Origin: Pelagibacterium lentulum
Lineage (GTDB): Bacteria; Pseudomonadota; Alphaproteobacteria; Rhizobiales; Devosiaceae
Assembly: GCF_003992625.1 (NCBI RefSeq)
Contig: NZ_RZMW01000048.1
Span: 248,001-312,000 of the forward strand
DNA length: 64,000 nucleotides
Direction: 5' to 3'
Part shown: one piece after another, positions 16,177 through 25,390 of the stretch
Layout: each line of letters opens with the position of its first letter
Numbering within the stretch: position 1 is the first letter of the stretch
The notes under the pieces: model-generated
What the model was told of the DNA's origin: nothing
The model's database searches: none
Seen by the model: the letters and a program-made list of their open reading frames with translations, nothing else
Program-made: the position numbers and the translations under genes

Positions 16177-17667
16177 CTATTCAAACCGCTCCGGGAGATA
16201 ATCCTCGCGTGCGAGATTGGAGAACCGCGTGAGGTTCGCTTCAAAGTGCAACTGCACCGTACCTGTTGGGCCGTGACGCTGCTTGGCGATAATCACTTCG
16301 GCGCGGCCGTGGATTTTTTCCATCTCGGCCTGCCATTCAAGGTGCTCCTGCGTGCCTTCCTTGGGTTCCTTGTTGCCGAGGTAATATTCCTCGCGATAGA
16401 CAAAGAGCACCACGTCCGCGTCCTGTTCGATCGAACCCGATTCACGAAGGTCGGCAAGTTGAGGATGCTTGTCTTCGCGGTTTTCGACCTGACGGGAAAG
16501 CTGGGATAGCGCGATAATCGGCACTTCGAGTTCCTTGGCCAGCGCCTTGAGCGTGGTGGTGATTTCCGTCAGTTCCTGAACACGATTTTCGCCAGCCTTT
16601 TTCGATCCCGAGAGGAGCTGCAGATAGTCAACGATCAGCAGATCGAGTCCTTTCTGGCGCTTTAGGCGCCGAGCACGTGCAGCAAGCTGGGCAATCGAAA
16701 TACCACCAGTGTCATCGATATAGAGCGGCACCTGCGCCATGAGGTTGGAGGTGTCCACCAGCTTGGCATACTGGCTCTCATGAATATTGCCGCGACGGAT
16801 ATCGGAGGAAGAGATTTCAGCTTGCTCGGCCAGAATACGAGTCGCGAGCTGTTCGGCACTCATTTCAAGTGAGAAAAACCCGACGACGCCCCCATTTATG
16901 GTTTTCATGTGCCCGTCGGGCGCTGGTTCGGCCTGATACGCTTTGGCGACCGAAAAAGCGATGTTGGTTGCAAGCGAGGTCTTACCCATGGCGGGGCGGG
17001 CAGCAAGGATGATCAAGTCCGACCGCTGCAAGCCGCCCATCAGCCGGTCGAGATCGGTCAAGCCCGTTGCAGTTCCAGATAGCGAACCGTCACGGCTATA
17101 GGCTTCACCTGCCATGTTGATCGCTTCGATCAGAGCCTGATTGAAGCCCTGAAAGCCGCCATCGTAACGCCCTTTTTCCGCGAGATCGAAAAGACGCTTT
17201 TCCGCTTCCTCGATTTGCTTGTTAGCGGAAGCGTCCACATCGGCGCTGTAGGCGGATTCGACGACCTCTTCGCCGATAAGGATCAAGCTGCGACGGATCG
17301 CCAGATCGTAGATTGCTTGGCCGTAGTCTGCAGCGTTGAGAACCGTTGTCGCTTCTGCCGCCAGTCGCGCAAGATACTGCGCCATGGTAACGCCTTCGCC
17401 CAACTCATCCTGCAGATAGGTCTTGGCGGTAATCGGTGTCGCGGTCTTGCCGGTACGAATGATCTTGCCGCAAACCTCGTAGATTTCGCGATGGATCGGT
17501 TCGTAAAAGTGATCTGGCTCCAGGAAGTCCGAAACCCGATAAAACGCTTCGTTGTTGACGAGAATCGCGCCGAGCAGCGCTTGCTCTGCCTCAATATTAT
17601 GCGGGGCCAGCCGAAACTTCTGGTCAGGTTCAGATTGCTGGGGCGCAAGACGCCTTACCGCTTCCAT
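16177..17667 (-). CDS. dnaB: Replicative DNA helicase DnaB
   Basis: A 496-residue hexameric 5'-3' helicase that drives the replication fork. The N-terminal primase-interacting domain (about 20-120) starts at HNIEAEQALLGAIL. The RecA-like C-terminal domain has Walker A ARPAMGKTS, Walker B-like LLIVDYLQLL, SRQVENREDKHPQLADLRESG (cut into family motifs H3/H4) and the arginine-finger region RHGPTG. I use the ATG at 17667 (AGAGAG upstream); the longer frame to 17736 adds 23 residues not typical for DnaB. It is in the rpsF-rpsR-rplI-dnaB-alr-radA order common in Hyphomicrobiales. Confidence 0.96.
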   Translation of the reverse strand: MEAVRRLAPQQSEPDQKFRLAPHNIEAEQALLGAILVNNEAFYRVSDFLEPDHFYEPIHREIYEVCGKIIRTGKTATPITAKTYLQDELGEGVTMAQYLARLAAEATTVLNAADYGQAIYDLAIRRSLILIGEEVVESAYSADVDASANKQIEEAEKRLFDLAEKGRYDGGFQGFNQALIEAINMAGEAYSRDGSLSGTATGLTDLDRLMGGLQRSDLIILAARPAMGKTSLATNIAFSVAKAYQAEPAPDGHMKTINGGVVGFFSLEMSAEQLATRILAEQAEISSSDIRRGNIHESQYAKLVDTSNLMAQVPLYIDDTGGISIAQLAARARRLKRQKGLDLLIVDYLQLLSGSKKAGENRVQELTEITTTLKALAKELEVPIIALSQLSRQVENREDKHPQLADLRESGSIEQDADVVLFVYREEYYLGNKEPKEGTQEHLEWQAEMEKIHGRAEVIIAKQRHGPTGTVQLHFEANLTRFSNLAREDYLPERFE

Positions 17668-17808
17668 CGCACTCTCTTGGAATTTCAAGTCACACTCTCT
17701 TAACCATTGGCCGGTGCCATCGAGCAAGAGAATCAATCGCTGCTTTTACGGTAACACGATTGCATTGTTAACTCCGGGCATAAGTCGATCACGCCGGTGA
17801 CAAACAAG

Positions 17809-17836
17809 AAAAGCCGGGCGATGAAGCCCGGCTTTT
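17809..17836 (-). terminator. Rho-independent terminator after rplI
   Basis: AAAAGCCGGGC (17809-17819) and GCCCGGCTTTT (17826-17836) form an 11-bp perfect stem with a 6-base loop, and U-rich flanks on both strands. It separates the ribosomal operon from dnaB. Confidence 0.9.
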
Positions 17837-17865
17837 CTGATTCGCTTTGCGATGCGCAGAATGCC

Positions 17866-18468
17866 TTAAGCGGTCTGCTCTTCTTCTTCGCTTGCAGCTT
17901 CTTCGGCAGGAGCGGCTTCGTCTTCGTCCTCTTCGACACCTGCAAGGGAAACGAAGGGCTCTTCTTCGTCGTTGTAATCCTTGCGGGTGAGATCTTCGCC
18001 GGCAGCCTGGCGTTCGGCTTCGTCAGCCGAACGGGCGACGTTGACCATGACCGATACCGAAACTTCCGCGTGAAGGTTCAGGGCAACCTGGTGCAGACCA
18101 ACGGTCTTGATTGGCGCTGTCAGGTCCACCTGATTGCGTTCGAGAGTGGCGCCGTCAGCGATCAGGGCGTCTGCGATGTCACGGGCAGAAACCGAGCCGT
18201 AAAGCTGTCCGGTTTCGCCAGCCTGGCGAACCATGACAATGGTCTTGCCATTGAGTGCGCTGGCGCTCTTTTCAGCTTCCGAACGGCGTTCTGCGTTGCG
18301 GGCTTCGATTGCCTGACGCTGGCCCTCGAACTTTGTCCGGTTAGCATCCGATGCGCGAAGCGCCTTGCCCTGGGGCAGGAGGAAGTTGCGGGCATAGCCG
18401 TCTTTTACGGTGACTTCATCGCCAATGGTGCCGAGACGGCCCACGCGCTCCAGAAGGATAACTTTCAT
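17866..18468 (-). CDS. rplI: 50S ribosomal protein L9
   Basis: A 200-residue L9. The N-terminal rRNA-binding domain ([19 protein letters not shown], then [13 protein letters not shown]) and the central helix are standard. The C-terminal domain (about 80-150) is followed by an acidic extension of some 45 residues rich in Glu and Asp ([25 protein letters not shown]), longer than the roughly 149-residue E. coli protein. Such acidic tails occur in Rhizobiales L9. The ATG at 18468 has GGAG upstream; the frame to 18492 is noncoding. Last gene of rpsF-rpsR-rplI. Confidence 0.96.
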   Translation of the reverse strand: MKVILLERVGRLGTIGDEVTVKDGYARNFLLPQGKALRASDANRTKFEGQRQAIEARNAERRSEAEKSASALNGKTIVMVRQAGETGQLYGSVSARDIADALIADGATLERNQVDLTAPIKTVGLHQVALNLHAEVSVSVMVNVARSADEAERQAAGEDLTRKDYNDEEEPFVSLAGVEEDEDEAAPAEEAASEEEEQTA

Positions 18469-18512
18469 CTGTTTTCTCCAATGCTGTCCCATCCGGGATA
18501 TGGATGGTTAGA

Positions 18513-18535
18513 GCGCCCGAACCCATTTCGGGCGC
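18513..18535. other. Perfect hairpin between rpsR and rplI
   Basis: GCGCCCGAA (18513-18521) and TTCGGGCGC (18527-18535) form a 9-bp stem with a CCCAT loop in the 91-base rpsR-rplI gap. There is no T tract after it. It may mark an RNA processing or attenuation point that sets rplI output relative to rpsF-rpsR. Confidence 0.6.
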
Positions 18536-18559
18536 CCAGCTTCGTCGGAAAGACCCGAC

Positions 18560-18814
18560 TTATTTTACCGCGTAGGGCAGAAGGCCCAGGAAGCGGGCGC
18601 GCTTGATGGCGCGAGCCAACTCACGCTGCTTCTTTGCCGATACGGCAGTGATGCGCGAGGGAACGATCTTGCCACGTTCGGAAACGTAACGCTGCAGCAG
18701 GCGAACATCCTTGTAATCGATGGTCGGTGCATTGGCGCCTGAAAACGGGCAGGTCTTGCGGCGACGCTGGAACGGACGGCGCGCCTGGGCAGTGGTCAAA
18801 TCACGAATAGCCAT
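18560..18814 (-). CDS. rpsR: 30S ribosomal protein S18
   Basis: An 84-residue S18 that binds S6 on the 30S platform. Visible are the N-terminal Arg-rich segment ([16 protein letters not shown]), [19 protein letters not shown] and the signature [20 protein letters not shown], ending [11 protein letters not shown]. Cys22 is present in the TCPFSG element. It lies 18 bases after rpsF, in the same operon. Confidence 0.98.
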   Translation of the reverse strand: MAIRDLTTAQARRPFQRRRKTCPFSGANAPTIDYKDVRLLQRYVSERGKIVPSRITAVSAKKQRELARAIKRARFLGLLPYAVK

Positions 18815-18832
18815 TAATCAAGCACTCCTAAA

Positions 18833-19207
18833 TTAGAACCGGCGCGGACCGCGCGGGCGATCGCCACCACGGTCGGGGCGTTCGTCGCGCTTCTGCATCA
18901 TGACCGAAGGGCCTTCCTCGTGGGTGTCCACGCGGATGGTCATGAAGCGCAGAACGTCTTCATTGATGCGCATCTGGCGTTCCATTTCGGCAACGGCGGC
19001 AGCCGGAGCGTCAATGTTAAGCAGCATGTAGTGCGCTTTGCGGTTCTTGTTGATCCGGTAAGAGAGCGACTTGACGCCCCAATATTCGGAGTTTGCAACC
19101 TTGCCGCCATTTTCGGCCAGAAGGTCGGTATAGGTCTTGGTCAGGTCTTCAACCTGCTGTGCGGAAACGTCCTGCCGCGACAGAAAAATATGCTCGTAAA
19201 GGGGCAT
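18833..19207 (-). CDS. rpsF: 30S ribosomal protein S6
   Basis: A 124-residue S6 with the ferredoxin-like fold ([20 protein letters not shown], then [21 protein letters not shown], then [21 protein letters not shown]). The C-terminal tail is rich in Arg, Asp and Gly ([18 protein letters not shown]), as in many alphaproteobacteria. First gene of rpsF-rpsR-rplI; S6 with S18 can repress its own operon by binding the leader in several phyla. AAGGCACTC precedes the ATG. Confidence 0.98.
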   Translation of the reverse strand: MPLYEHIFLSRQDVSAQQVEDLTKTYTDLLAENGGKVANSEYWGVKSLSYRINKNRKAHYMLLNIDAPAAAVAEMERQMRINEDVLRFMTIRVDTHEEGPSVMMQKRDERPDRGGDRPRGPRRF

Positions 19208-19687
19208 AGAGTGCCTTTCTAAAGCGTTGCTTCAATGTGCATCGCTGGCGCGGAGCCTCTTTGAAGCCTCGAGAAAGGCGATCAAAGGTTCATCTAAAGA
19301 GCGGGAACACGGGAGGCCAGACCTTCAATCTCTACCGGTCATATTTCGCACTGGCAAAGCCAATACAAAACCCTCCGTTCAGCCCCCGGCCGAACGAATG
19401 CAGGGGTGATCTATAGCGCGGCGGGCCCAAATGCAAGGTTTTTGTTGGGTAGTCGCTGGCGTTTGTCCGTGCGCGTCCTCCCAGAGAGTAGCAGTATCTT
19501 TTTAAACCAACGAGATTGAATGGCTTTCATCGATCTGCCCTTTCCTGTTCTCGATTGTCCGGTTCGACTTGACTTGTCATCCATTTGAGGGCACCTGCCG
19601 CGCAATTTGCCGGCGGTGCTTGCAAGCAACCGGCATGGCGCAATACCGTTGCATCATTGGGAAGCAGAAAAAGGTCAAAGAGGGCAA
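19208..19687. other. Divergent rpsF-fabD intergenic region
   Basis: There is no gene. On the minus side it holds a candidate rpsF promoter (listed separately) and, in the predicted leader, GCCAG (19316-19320) and CTGGC (19351-19355), which could close a stem around an ACCGGT segment, loosely like S6:S18-binding leaders. On the plus side, a dyad GCCGG/CCGGC (19609-19613 and 19630-19634) encloses the perfect palindrome TGCTTGCAAGCA (19617-19628), 60 bases before fabD. Functions are unproven. Confidence 0.45.
19410..19437 (-). promoter_or_regulatory. Candidate rpsF promoter
   Basis: On the minus strand CTTGCA (19432-19437) and TATAGA (19410-19415) are separated by 16 bases, a fair match to the alphaproteobacterial sigma-70 pattern (CTTGAC, 16-17 bases, TATAWW). 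The predicted leader is about 200 bases. Confidence 0.4.
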
Positions 19688-20629
19688 ATGAGCAAACCGG
19701 CATTTACCTTTCCCGGACAGGGAAGTCAGGCTGTTGGCATGGGCCGTGATCTGGCTGACGCCTATCCGCAGGCCCGCGCGGTCTTTGAAGAAGTCGATGA
19801 TGCCCTGGGCGTTTCACTGTCCTCCATCATGTTTGAGGGCCCCGAGGATACGCTGCGGCTGACGGAAAATGCCCAGCCCGCGCTCATGGCAACGTCTATG
19901 GCTGTGGTTCGCGTCCTCGAAGCTAACGGGATCAATGTGGCCGAGGCAGCCAGCTATGTGGCTGGGCACTCGCTCGGCGAATATTCGGCCCTTTGTGCCG
20001 CCGGGACCTTTTCACTCTCCGATGCTTCGCGGCTGCTGCAAATTCGTGGCCGCGCAATGCAACAGGCCGTGCCGGTTGGGCAGGGCGCCATGGCCGCTAT
20101 CCTTGGTCTCGAATTTGATGATGTGGTTGCTATCGCAAAACAAGCGGAACAAGGCGAGGTTTGCGGCGTCGCCAACGACAATGCGCCGGGACAGGTCGTT
20201 GTTTCGGGCCATGCGGCAGCGGTCGAGCGCGCAATAGACCTGGCCAAGGTCAAGGGCGCCAAACGCGCACTGGCCCTGCCGGTCAGCGCGCCCTTCCATT
20301 GCGCGTTGATGGCACCCGCCGCCGAAGCGATGCAGGCTGCTCTGTCAGAAGTCGAAATGAAGGCGCCTGTTGTGCCTCTCGTTTCAAACGTGCTGGCGGC
20401 TCCGATCAGCGATCCCGATGAAATTCGCAAGCGGTTGATTGAACAGGTCACCGGAATGGTGCGTTGGACAGAAAGTGTGTCATGGCTGACCGGCGAGGGC
20501 GGTGTATCCGAACTCTATGAGTTGGGCACAGGCAAGGTGCTGACCGGCTTGGCCAGGCGCATCAACAAGGATGCTGCGGCAAGCGCCATTGGCACACCCG
20601 ACGACATCGTGGCACTTCTGGCCCGCTAA
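19688..20629 (+). CDS. fabD: Malonyl-CoA:ACP S-malonyltransferase
   Basis: A 313-residue transacylase that loads malonyl groups onto acyl carrier protein for fatty acid elongation. It has FPGQGSQ (8-14), the nucleophile Ser95 in GHSLGEYSAL, and the catalytic His in VSAPFHCALM. ANDNAPGQVVVSG is also family-typical. The ATG at 19688 has GAGGG upstream; the frame opens earlier at 19607 without a ribosome site. It begins the fabD-fabG-acpP-fabF cluster. Confidence 0.97.
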   Translation: MSKPAFTFPGQGSQAVGMGRDLADAYPQARAVFEEVDDALGVSLSSIMFEGPEDTLRLTENAQPALMATSMAVVRVLEANGINVAEAASYVAGHSLGEYSALCAAGTFSLSDASRLLQIRGRAMQQAVPVGQGAMAAILGLEFDDVVAIAKQAEQGEVCGVANDNAPGQVVVSGHAAAVERAIDLAKVKGAKRALALPVSAPFHCALMAPAAEAMQAALSEVEMKAPVVPLVSNVLAAPISDPDEIRKRLIEQVTGMVRWTESVSWLTGEGGVSELYELGTGKVLTGLARRINKDAAASAIGTPDDIVALLAR

Positions 20630-20704
20630 TTTTCATATTTCGCCCGCAAGCGCCCTTGTTGGTTTGCGCTGTCGGCGACACAATCCACCGAAAGGAACGG
20701 CAAA

Positions 20705-21442
20705 ATGTTCGATCTCTCTGGTAAAAGGGCACTGGTAACCGGCGCCAGCGGCGGCATCGGTAGCGCCATTGCAAAGGCGCTCGCGGCGCAAGGCGCAACC
20801 GTCGCACTCAGCGGAACCCGCGTTGGGGCCCTCGAAGATGTCGCCAAGGAGATTTCCGGGCAGACCCATATTCTGCCCTGCAACCTTTCCGATCTCGATG
20901 CCGTGGAACGTCTGGTGCCGCAGGCCGAAGAGGTCATGGGTGGCGTCGATATTCTCATCAACAATGCCGGCATGACCCGCGACAATATCTTCATGCGCAT
21001 GAAGGACGAGGAATGGGACGATGTTCTCAAGATCAACCTCACCGCACCCTTTCACCTTACCCGCTCGGCCATCAAAGGCATGATGAAGCGCCGCTTCGGC
21101 CGAGTTATTTCGATAAGTTCGGTCGTTGGCGTCGTCGGTAATCCGGGGCAGGCTAACTACGCAGCATCCAAGGCCGGGCTGGCCGGGATGAGCAAGTCGC
21201 TTGCTTATGAAGTCGCCAGCCGCGGCATCACGGTCAACACCATCGCGCCCGGCTTTATCGGCTCCGCCATGACCGATGAACTCAATGAAAAGCAGCGTGA
21301 AACGATTTTGCAGAAGGTTCCGGCCGGCCGGTTGGGCTCCGCAGAGGAAATCGCGGCCGCAACCGTATTTCTGGCAAGCGATGGAGCAGGCTACATCACT
21401 GGCCATACGCTCAACGTCAATGGTGGGATGGTTATGATCTAA
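20705..21442 (+). CDS. fabG: 3-oxoacyl-[ACP] reductase
   Basis: A 245-residue SDR that reduces 3-oxoacyl-ACP with NADPH. It has TGASGGIG (12-19), NNAGMTRDN (86-94), SISS (136-139) carrying the catalytic Ser, Tyr152 and Lys156 in NYAASK, and the FabG-type C-terminus GHTLNVNGGMVMI. AAGGAACGG precedes the ATG. It follows fabD by 75 bases. Confidence 0.97.
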   Translation: MFDLSGKRALVTGASGGIGSAIAKALAAQGATVALSGTRVGALEDVAKEISGQTHILPCNLSDLDAVERLVPQAEEVMGGVDILINNAGMTRDNIFMRMKDEEWDDVLKINLTAPFHLTRSAIKGMMKRRFGRVISISSVVGVVGNPGQANYAASKAGLAGMSKSLAYEVASRGITVNTIAPGFIGSAMTDELNEKQRETILQKVPAGRLGSAEEIAAATVFLASDGAGYITGHTLNVNGGMVMI

Positions 21443-21654
21443 TCGTTAAAAAGGCTTGCACACTGCCGCATTGGCGATATGGTCATGAACAACAAAGTGT
21501 GATAATTGCCCCGGCACATTGTGGCCGGAAGGGGCGGGAAACCTAGCGGAGCCAATCCTTTTCACATTGCAATGTGGATCGTTTCTCTGATTCGGTTCCT
21601 TGCCAGAGCAATGCCTGTAACAAACATAGTTAGTCTGCAAAAAGGGAAGTCAAT

Positions 21655-21891
21655 ATGAGCGACATCGCAGATCGCGTCCGTAAGATCGTTGTGGAGCACC
21701 TGAACGTCGAAGCCGAAAAAGTCACCGAGAAGGCCAGCTTCATGGACGATCTGGGTGCAGATTCGCTCGATCAGGTCGAACTCGTGATGGCCTTTGAAGA
21801 AGAATTCGGCGTTGAAATTCCCGATGACGCAGCCGAGTCGATCCAGACCTTCGGCGATGCCGTTGCGTTCCTTTCCAAGGCGACCGAATAG
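21655..21891 (+). CDS. acpP: Acyl carrier protein
   Basis: A 78-residue acidic four-helix protein that carries growing acyl chains on a 4'-phosphopantetheine attached to Ser37 in [12 protein letters not shown]. It has the [10 protein letters not shown] segment of helix III. A 211-base upstream gap suggests its own promoter, as is usual for this highly expressed gene. fabF follows after 9 bases. Confidence 0.98.
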   Translation: MSDIADRVRKIVVEHLNVEAEKVTEKASFMDDLGADSLDQVELVMAFEEEFGVEIPDDAAESIQTFGDAVAFLSKATE

Positions 21892-21900
21892 TCATCTGAT

Positions 21901-23169
21901 ATGACCTTGCGCCGCGTTGTTGTAACCGGTCTCGGCATCGTAAGCCCTCTGGGCGTGGGACACGAGACCGTTTGGGCCAACATTCTGGCTTCAAAGAGTG
22001 GCGCTCAGCGCGTCACCGATTTCCAGGTAGACGATCTGCCATGTCAGATCGCCTGCCGTATCCCCATGGGCGATACATCGGAGGGAAAATTCAATCCCGA
22101 CGACTGGATGGAAGCCAAAGAGCAGCGCAAGGTCGATCCGTTCATCGTATATGCGATGGCGGCAGCGACCCAGGCTCTCAGGGATTCTGGCTATGAAGCC
22201 AGGACTCTTGAGCAGCAGGAGCGCGCAGGCGTTCTGATCGGCTCCGGTATTGGTGGGATCGGTGGCATCTACGATGCCTCGATCGTGCTCAATGAAAAAG
22301 GGCCGCGCCGGATCAGCCCCTTCTTTATTCCCGGACGTCTTATCAATCTAGCCTCCGGTTATGTTTCCATCGAGCATGGCCTTAAGGGTCCCAACCATTC
22401 GGTCGTGACCGCCTGTTCGACCGGAGCGCATGCCATCGGCGACGCGGCGCGCTTGATTGCCCTCGACGATGCTGACGTAATGGTTGCCGGTGGCGCGGAA
22501 TCTCCGGTTAACCGGCTTTCGCTTGCAGGCTTTGCGGCCTGCCGCGCGCTCTCGACCGGCTTCAACGACGCGCCGGAAAAGGGCTCCCGGCCGTATGATA
22601 AAGACCGCGATGGCTTCGTCATGGGCGAGGGTGCCGGCGTTGTCATTCTCGAAGAATACGAGCACGCCAAGGCACGTGGCGCGCATATTTACGGCGAAGT
22701 TATAGGCTACGGGCTATCTGGCGATGCTCATCACATCACTGCACCAGCCGAAGATGGCAATGGCGGTTTTCGTTCCATGTCGGCAGCGATCAAGCGGGCA
22801 GGAATTGCGCCGGCTGAAATCGACTATATCAATGCCCACGGCACTTCCACGCCGCTTGGCGACGAGATTGAACTTGGCGCGGTGACACGGCTTTTAGGCG
22901 ACGCAGCTTCCAATGCGGTGATGAGTTCCACAAAATCGGCAGTTGGCCATCTGCTGGGCGCCGCCGGTGCGGTTGAAGCCATCTTCTCGCTTCTGGCCAT
23001 GCGCGACAATACCGCGCCGCCAACGATCAACCTCGACAATCCATCGGTGGAAACTGCGATCAATCTGGCTCCGCACAAGCCAGTTGCAAAGGAAATCAAT
23101 GTTGCCTTGTCCAATTCGTTCGGATTTGGCGGGACGAACGCTTCGTTGATTTTTCGCAAGGTAAAGTGA
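21901..23169 (+). CDS. fabF: 3-oxoacyl-[ACP] synthase II
   Basis: A 422-residue condensing enzyme (KAS II) extending acyl-ACP with malonyl-ACP. The nucleophile is Cys172 in TACSTGAHAIG, with His313 in NAHGTSTPLGD and His350 in KSAVGHLLGAAG. The C-terminal NSFGFGGTNASL loop is intact. It starts 9 bases after acpP and is surely cotranscribed. A 177-base gap to mltG holds no gene. Confidence 0.97.
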   Translation: MTLRRVVVTGLGIVSPLGVGHETVWANILASKSGAQRVTDFQVDDLPCQIACRIPMGDTSEGKFNPDDWMEAKEQRKVDPFIVYAMAAATQALRDSGYEARTLEQQERAGVLIGSGIGGIGGIYDASIVLNEKGPRRISPFFIPGRLINLASGYVSIEHGLKGPNHSVVTACSTGAHAIGDAARLIALDDADVMVAGGAESPVNRLSLAGFAACRALSTGFNDAPEKGSRPYDKDRDGFVMGEGAGVVILEEYEHAKARGAHIYGEVIGYGLSGDAHHITAPAEDGNGGFRSMSAAIKRAGIAPAEIDYINAHGTSTPLGDEIELGAVTRLLGDAASNAVMSSTKSAVGHLLGAAGAVEAIFSLLAMRDNTAPPTINLDNPSVETAINLAPHKPVAKEINVALSNSFGFGGTNASLIFRKVK

Positions 23170-23346
23170 TCGGACTTTTGCGGAAAACTGGATGTTTCCC
23201 GCGAAAGCCTGGCAATTCCACCTTGTCTTTGCCAGAATTCTTGGACCATATGGCTCTGCTTGGCGCGCCGGTGAATCGGGCGTGACCGGATTGGCAGAGC
23301 TGATCGCGACAAGAGATATCGACTTCTGGGTGGAAATTAGAACCGC

Positions 23347-24483
23347 ATGGCTGACAAGAAATCAAAGCGGAAGCAGAGACGCTCCGGGAATGGCTTTGTT
23401 GAGGCTATAAATGGCCTTCTTTCGCTCGTTTTGCTTGTTCTCGTAATAGCTGGCGGCATTTTCATTTATGGTGTTGCCAGCTTTAATTCGAGCGGCCCGA
23501 TCGATGAAGATACGACATTCCTTGTTGAGCCCGGCAATGCTCTTGTTACTGTCGCCAACCGCCTTGAAGAGCAAGGGCTGATTTCCAACGCCTATATCTT
23601 CCGTTTCGGGGCGGTTGCTTTACGGCGCGATACGGACATCAAGGCTGGCGAGTTTAATATCGCCGCGCATTCGTCGATGTCCGACATCCTGCGCGAATTG
23701 GCCGATGGAACGCCGATTCAATGGGGCGTCACTGTGCCTGAAGGGTTCACTTCGTGGCAGGTAGTAGAACGTGTCAACGCAGATGAGAATCTTACTGGCA
23801 CCATTACGCAATTGCCGGCTGAAGGCAGTTTGCTTCCTGGCACTTACTCTTATCGTCGTGGCGATAGCCGTCAGAGCATCATCGAACAGATGAGCGCTGC
23901 TATGGAGCGCGCCAAAAATGAGGTCTGGGAAAGCAGGGACCCCGATTTGCCGATTTCCACGCCAGAAGAACTTGTGATCCTGGCCTCCATTGTGGAGCGG
24001 GAAACCGGGCTCGCCTCCGAGCGTCCGCAGGTCGCCGGTGTGTTCATTAATCGCTTGCGCATTGGCATGCGGTTGCAATCGGACCCCACGATCATCTACG
24101 GTATCACGCTGGGGCAGGGCTCCCTGGGACGCGGCCTGCGCCGGTCCGAAATTGATGAAGCGACGCCTTACAATACGTATCAGATCGATGGATTGCCGCC
24201 GACGCCGATCGCCAATCCCGGCATTGAATCGCTGCGGGCGGTCGCCAATCCCGAAGAACACGACTATCTGTACTTCGTGGCGGCAGGTGCCGTGCCGTCT
24301 ATGGGGCACGTCTTTGCAGAGACCTATGCCGAACATCAGCGCAATGTTGCGGCCTATCGCCAGATCGAGCGGGAAGCTGCAGCAGCGCGGGCCGAGGCCG
24401 AGGCGCAGGCTGCCATGGACGAAATTGCACAGGCGGAAGCTGAAGAAGCCGGCGTTTCCGGTGACGAAGAACAACAAGATTGA
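23347..24483 (+). CDS. mltG: Endolytic murein transglycosylase MltG
   Basis: A 378-residue inner membrane lytic transglycosylase that cuts nascent peptidoglycan and limits glycan chain length. A Lys/Arg-rich cytoplasmic start (MADKKSKRKQRRSGNGF) and one transmembrane helix (about 20-42) come first. A LysM-like subdomain follows, then the YceG domain with catalytic Glu217 in LASIVERETG, and conserved LRIGMRLQSDPTIIYG and SPYNTY-like TPYNTYQIDGLPPTPI. The Ala/Glu-rich C-terminus is a low-complexity tail. Placement after the fab genes and before yicC-gmk is standard. Confidence 0.94.
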   Translation: MADKKSKRKQRRSGNGFVEAINGLLSLVLLVLVIAGGIFIYGVASFNSSGPIDEDTTFLVEPGNALVTVANRLEEQGLISNAYIFRFGAVALRRDTDIKAGEFNIAAHSSMSDILRELADGTPIQWGVTVPEGFTSWQVVERVNADENLTGTITQLPAEGSLLPGTYSYRRGDSRQSIIEQMSAAMERAKNEVWESRDPDLPISTPEELVILASIVERETGLASERPQVAGVFINRLRIGMRLQSDPTIIYGITLGQGSLGRGLRRSEIDEATPYNTYQIDGLPPTPIANPGIESLRAVANPEEHDYLYFVAAGAVPSMGHVFAETYAEHQRNVAAYRQIEREAAAARAEAEAQAAMDEIAQAEAEEAGVSGDEEQQD

Positions 24484-24491
24484 GAGTATAG

Positions 24492-25385
24492 ATGAGTAAG
24501 CCGCTGGCCAGTATGACCGGTTTCGGGCGCGCATCTGGCCAGGCCGGCGAGACCCAGATTCTCTGTGAAGTCAAATCGGTTAACGGCCGTGGCTTCGATA
24601 TGCGGGCGCGCCTTTCTCCTGGCTTTGAACCGCTGGAATCTCAATTGCGCCAGATTGTAAATAGCAAGATCACTCGCGGCTCGGTCTCGGTCTATCTCAA
24701 TGTTCAGCGCGATATGGCCAACACCGAGATCGTGGTCAATGAACGAGCGCTGGATGCGATCCTTTCGATGATCGACACGCTCAGTGATCGGCTGGATGGC
24801 AAAAAACCGTCAATTGAAAACATCCTTGCACTGAAAGGCGTACTCGACACGCGCGAGTCAGCGCTTTCACCTGACGCAGAGGCAGCACTGAACAAAGCGG
24901 TCACTGATTGCGTTTCGGTGGCGCTCGATGGCCTTGTGGCCTCCCGTGAGATCGAGGGGCAGCGCATTGGCGCTTTGCTGGCTCAAAGGCTCGATGAAAT
25001 CGAGGCACTGACCGAGCAGGCTGAGAACCATCCAGGCCGGTCGCGCGAGGCCATTCTTGCGCGTCTGCGCGAGCAATTGACCCTGCTGGCTGAGGCCGGC
25101 ACGACTCTCAATGAAGACCGGCTGCATCAGGAGGCCATGCTGTTGGCCACCAAGGCGGATATTCGCGAGGAAATCGATCGGCTTCATGCCCATGTCCGCG
25201 CGGCGCGCGCGCTGTTGGCAGCAGGTGGTCCCATTGGTCGTAAACTCGATTTTCTGTCCCAGGAACTTAACCGCGAGGCCAATACACTGTGCTCAAAGAG
25301 CAATGATGTGGGCCTGACGGCAATCGGCCTTGACCTTAAGGCCGTGATCGATCAGTTACGGGAACAGGTTCAGAATCTGGAGTAA
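24492..25385 (+). CDS. yicC: YicC-family endoribonuclease
   Basis: A 297-residue YicC/YloC protein. E. coli YicC is an Mn-dependent endoribonuclease that promotes decay of the small RNA RyhB; other members have similar activity. Family landmarks are the N-terminal SMTGFGRA, EVKSVNGRGFDMRARL, the mid region RSREAILARLRE, and the C-terminal GRKLDFLSQELNREANTLCSKS (cut from the DUF1732 signature). It starts 8 bases after mltG and precedes gmk by 5, so they form one operon. Confidence 0.93.
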   Translation: MSKPLASMTGFGRASGQAGETQILCEVKSVNGRGFDMRARLSPGFEPLESQLRQIVNSKITRGSVSVYLNVQRDMANTEIVVNERALDAILSMIDTLSDRLDGKKPSIENILALKGVLDTRESALSPDAEAALNKAVTDCVSVALDGLVASREIEGQRIGALLAQRLDEIEALTEQAENHPGRSREAILARLREQLTLLAEAGTTLNEDRLHQEAMLLATKADIREEIDRLHAHVRAARALLAAGGPIGRKLDFLSQELNREANTLCSKSNDVGLTAIGLDLKAVIDQLREQVQNLE

Positions 25386-25390
25386 AGAGC

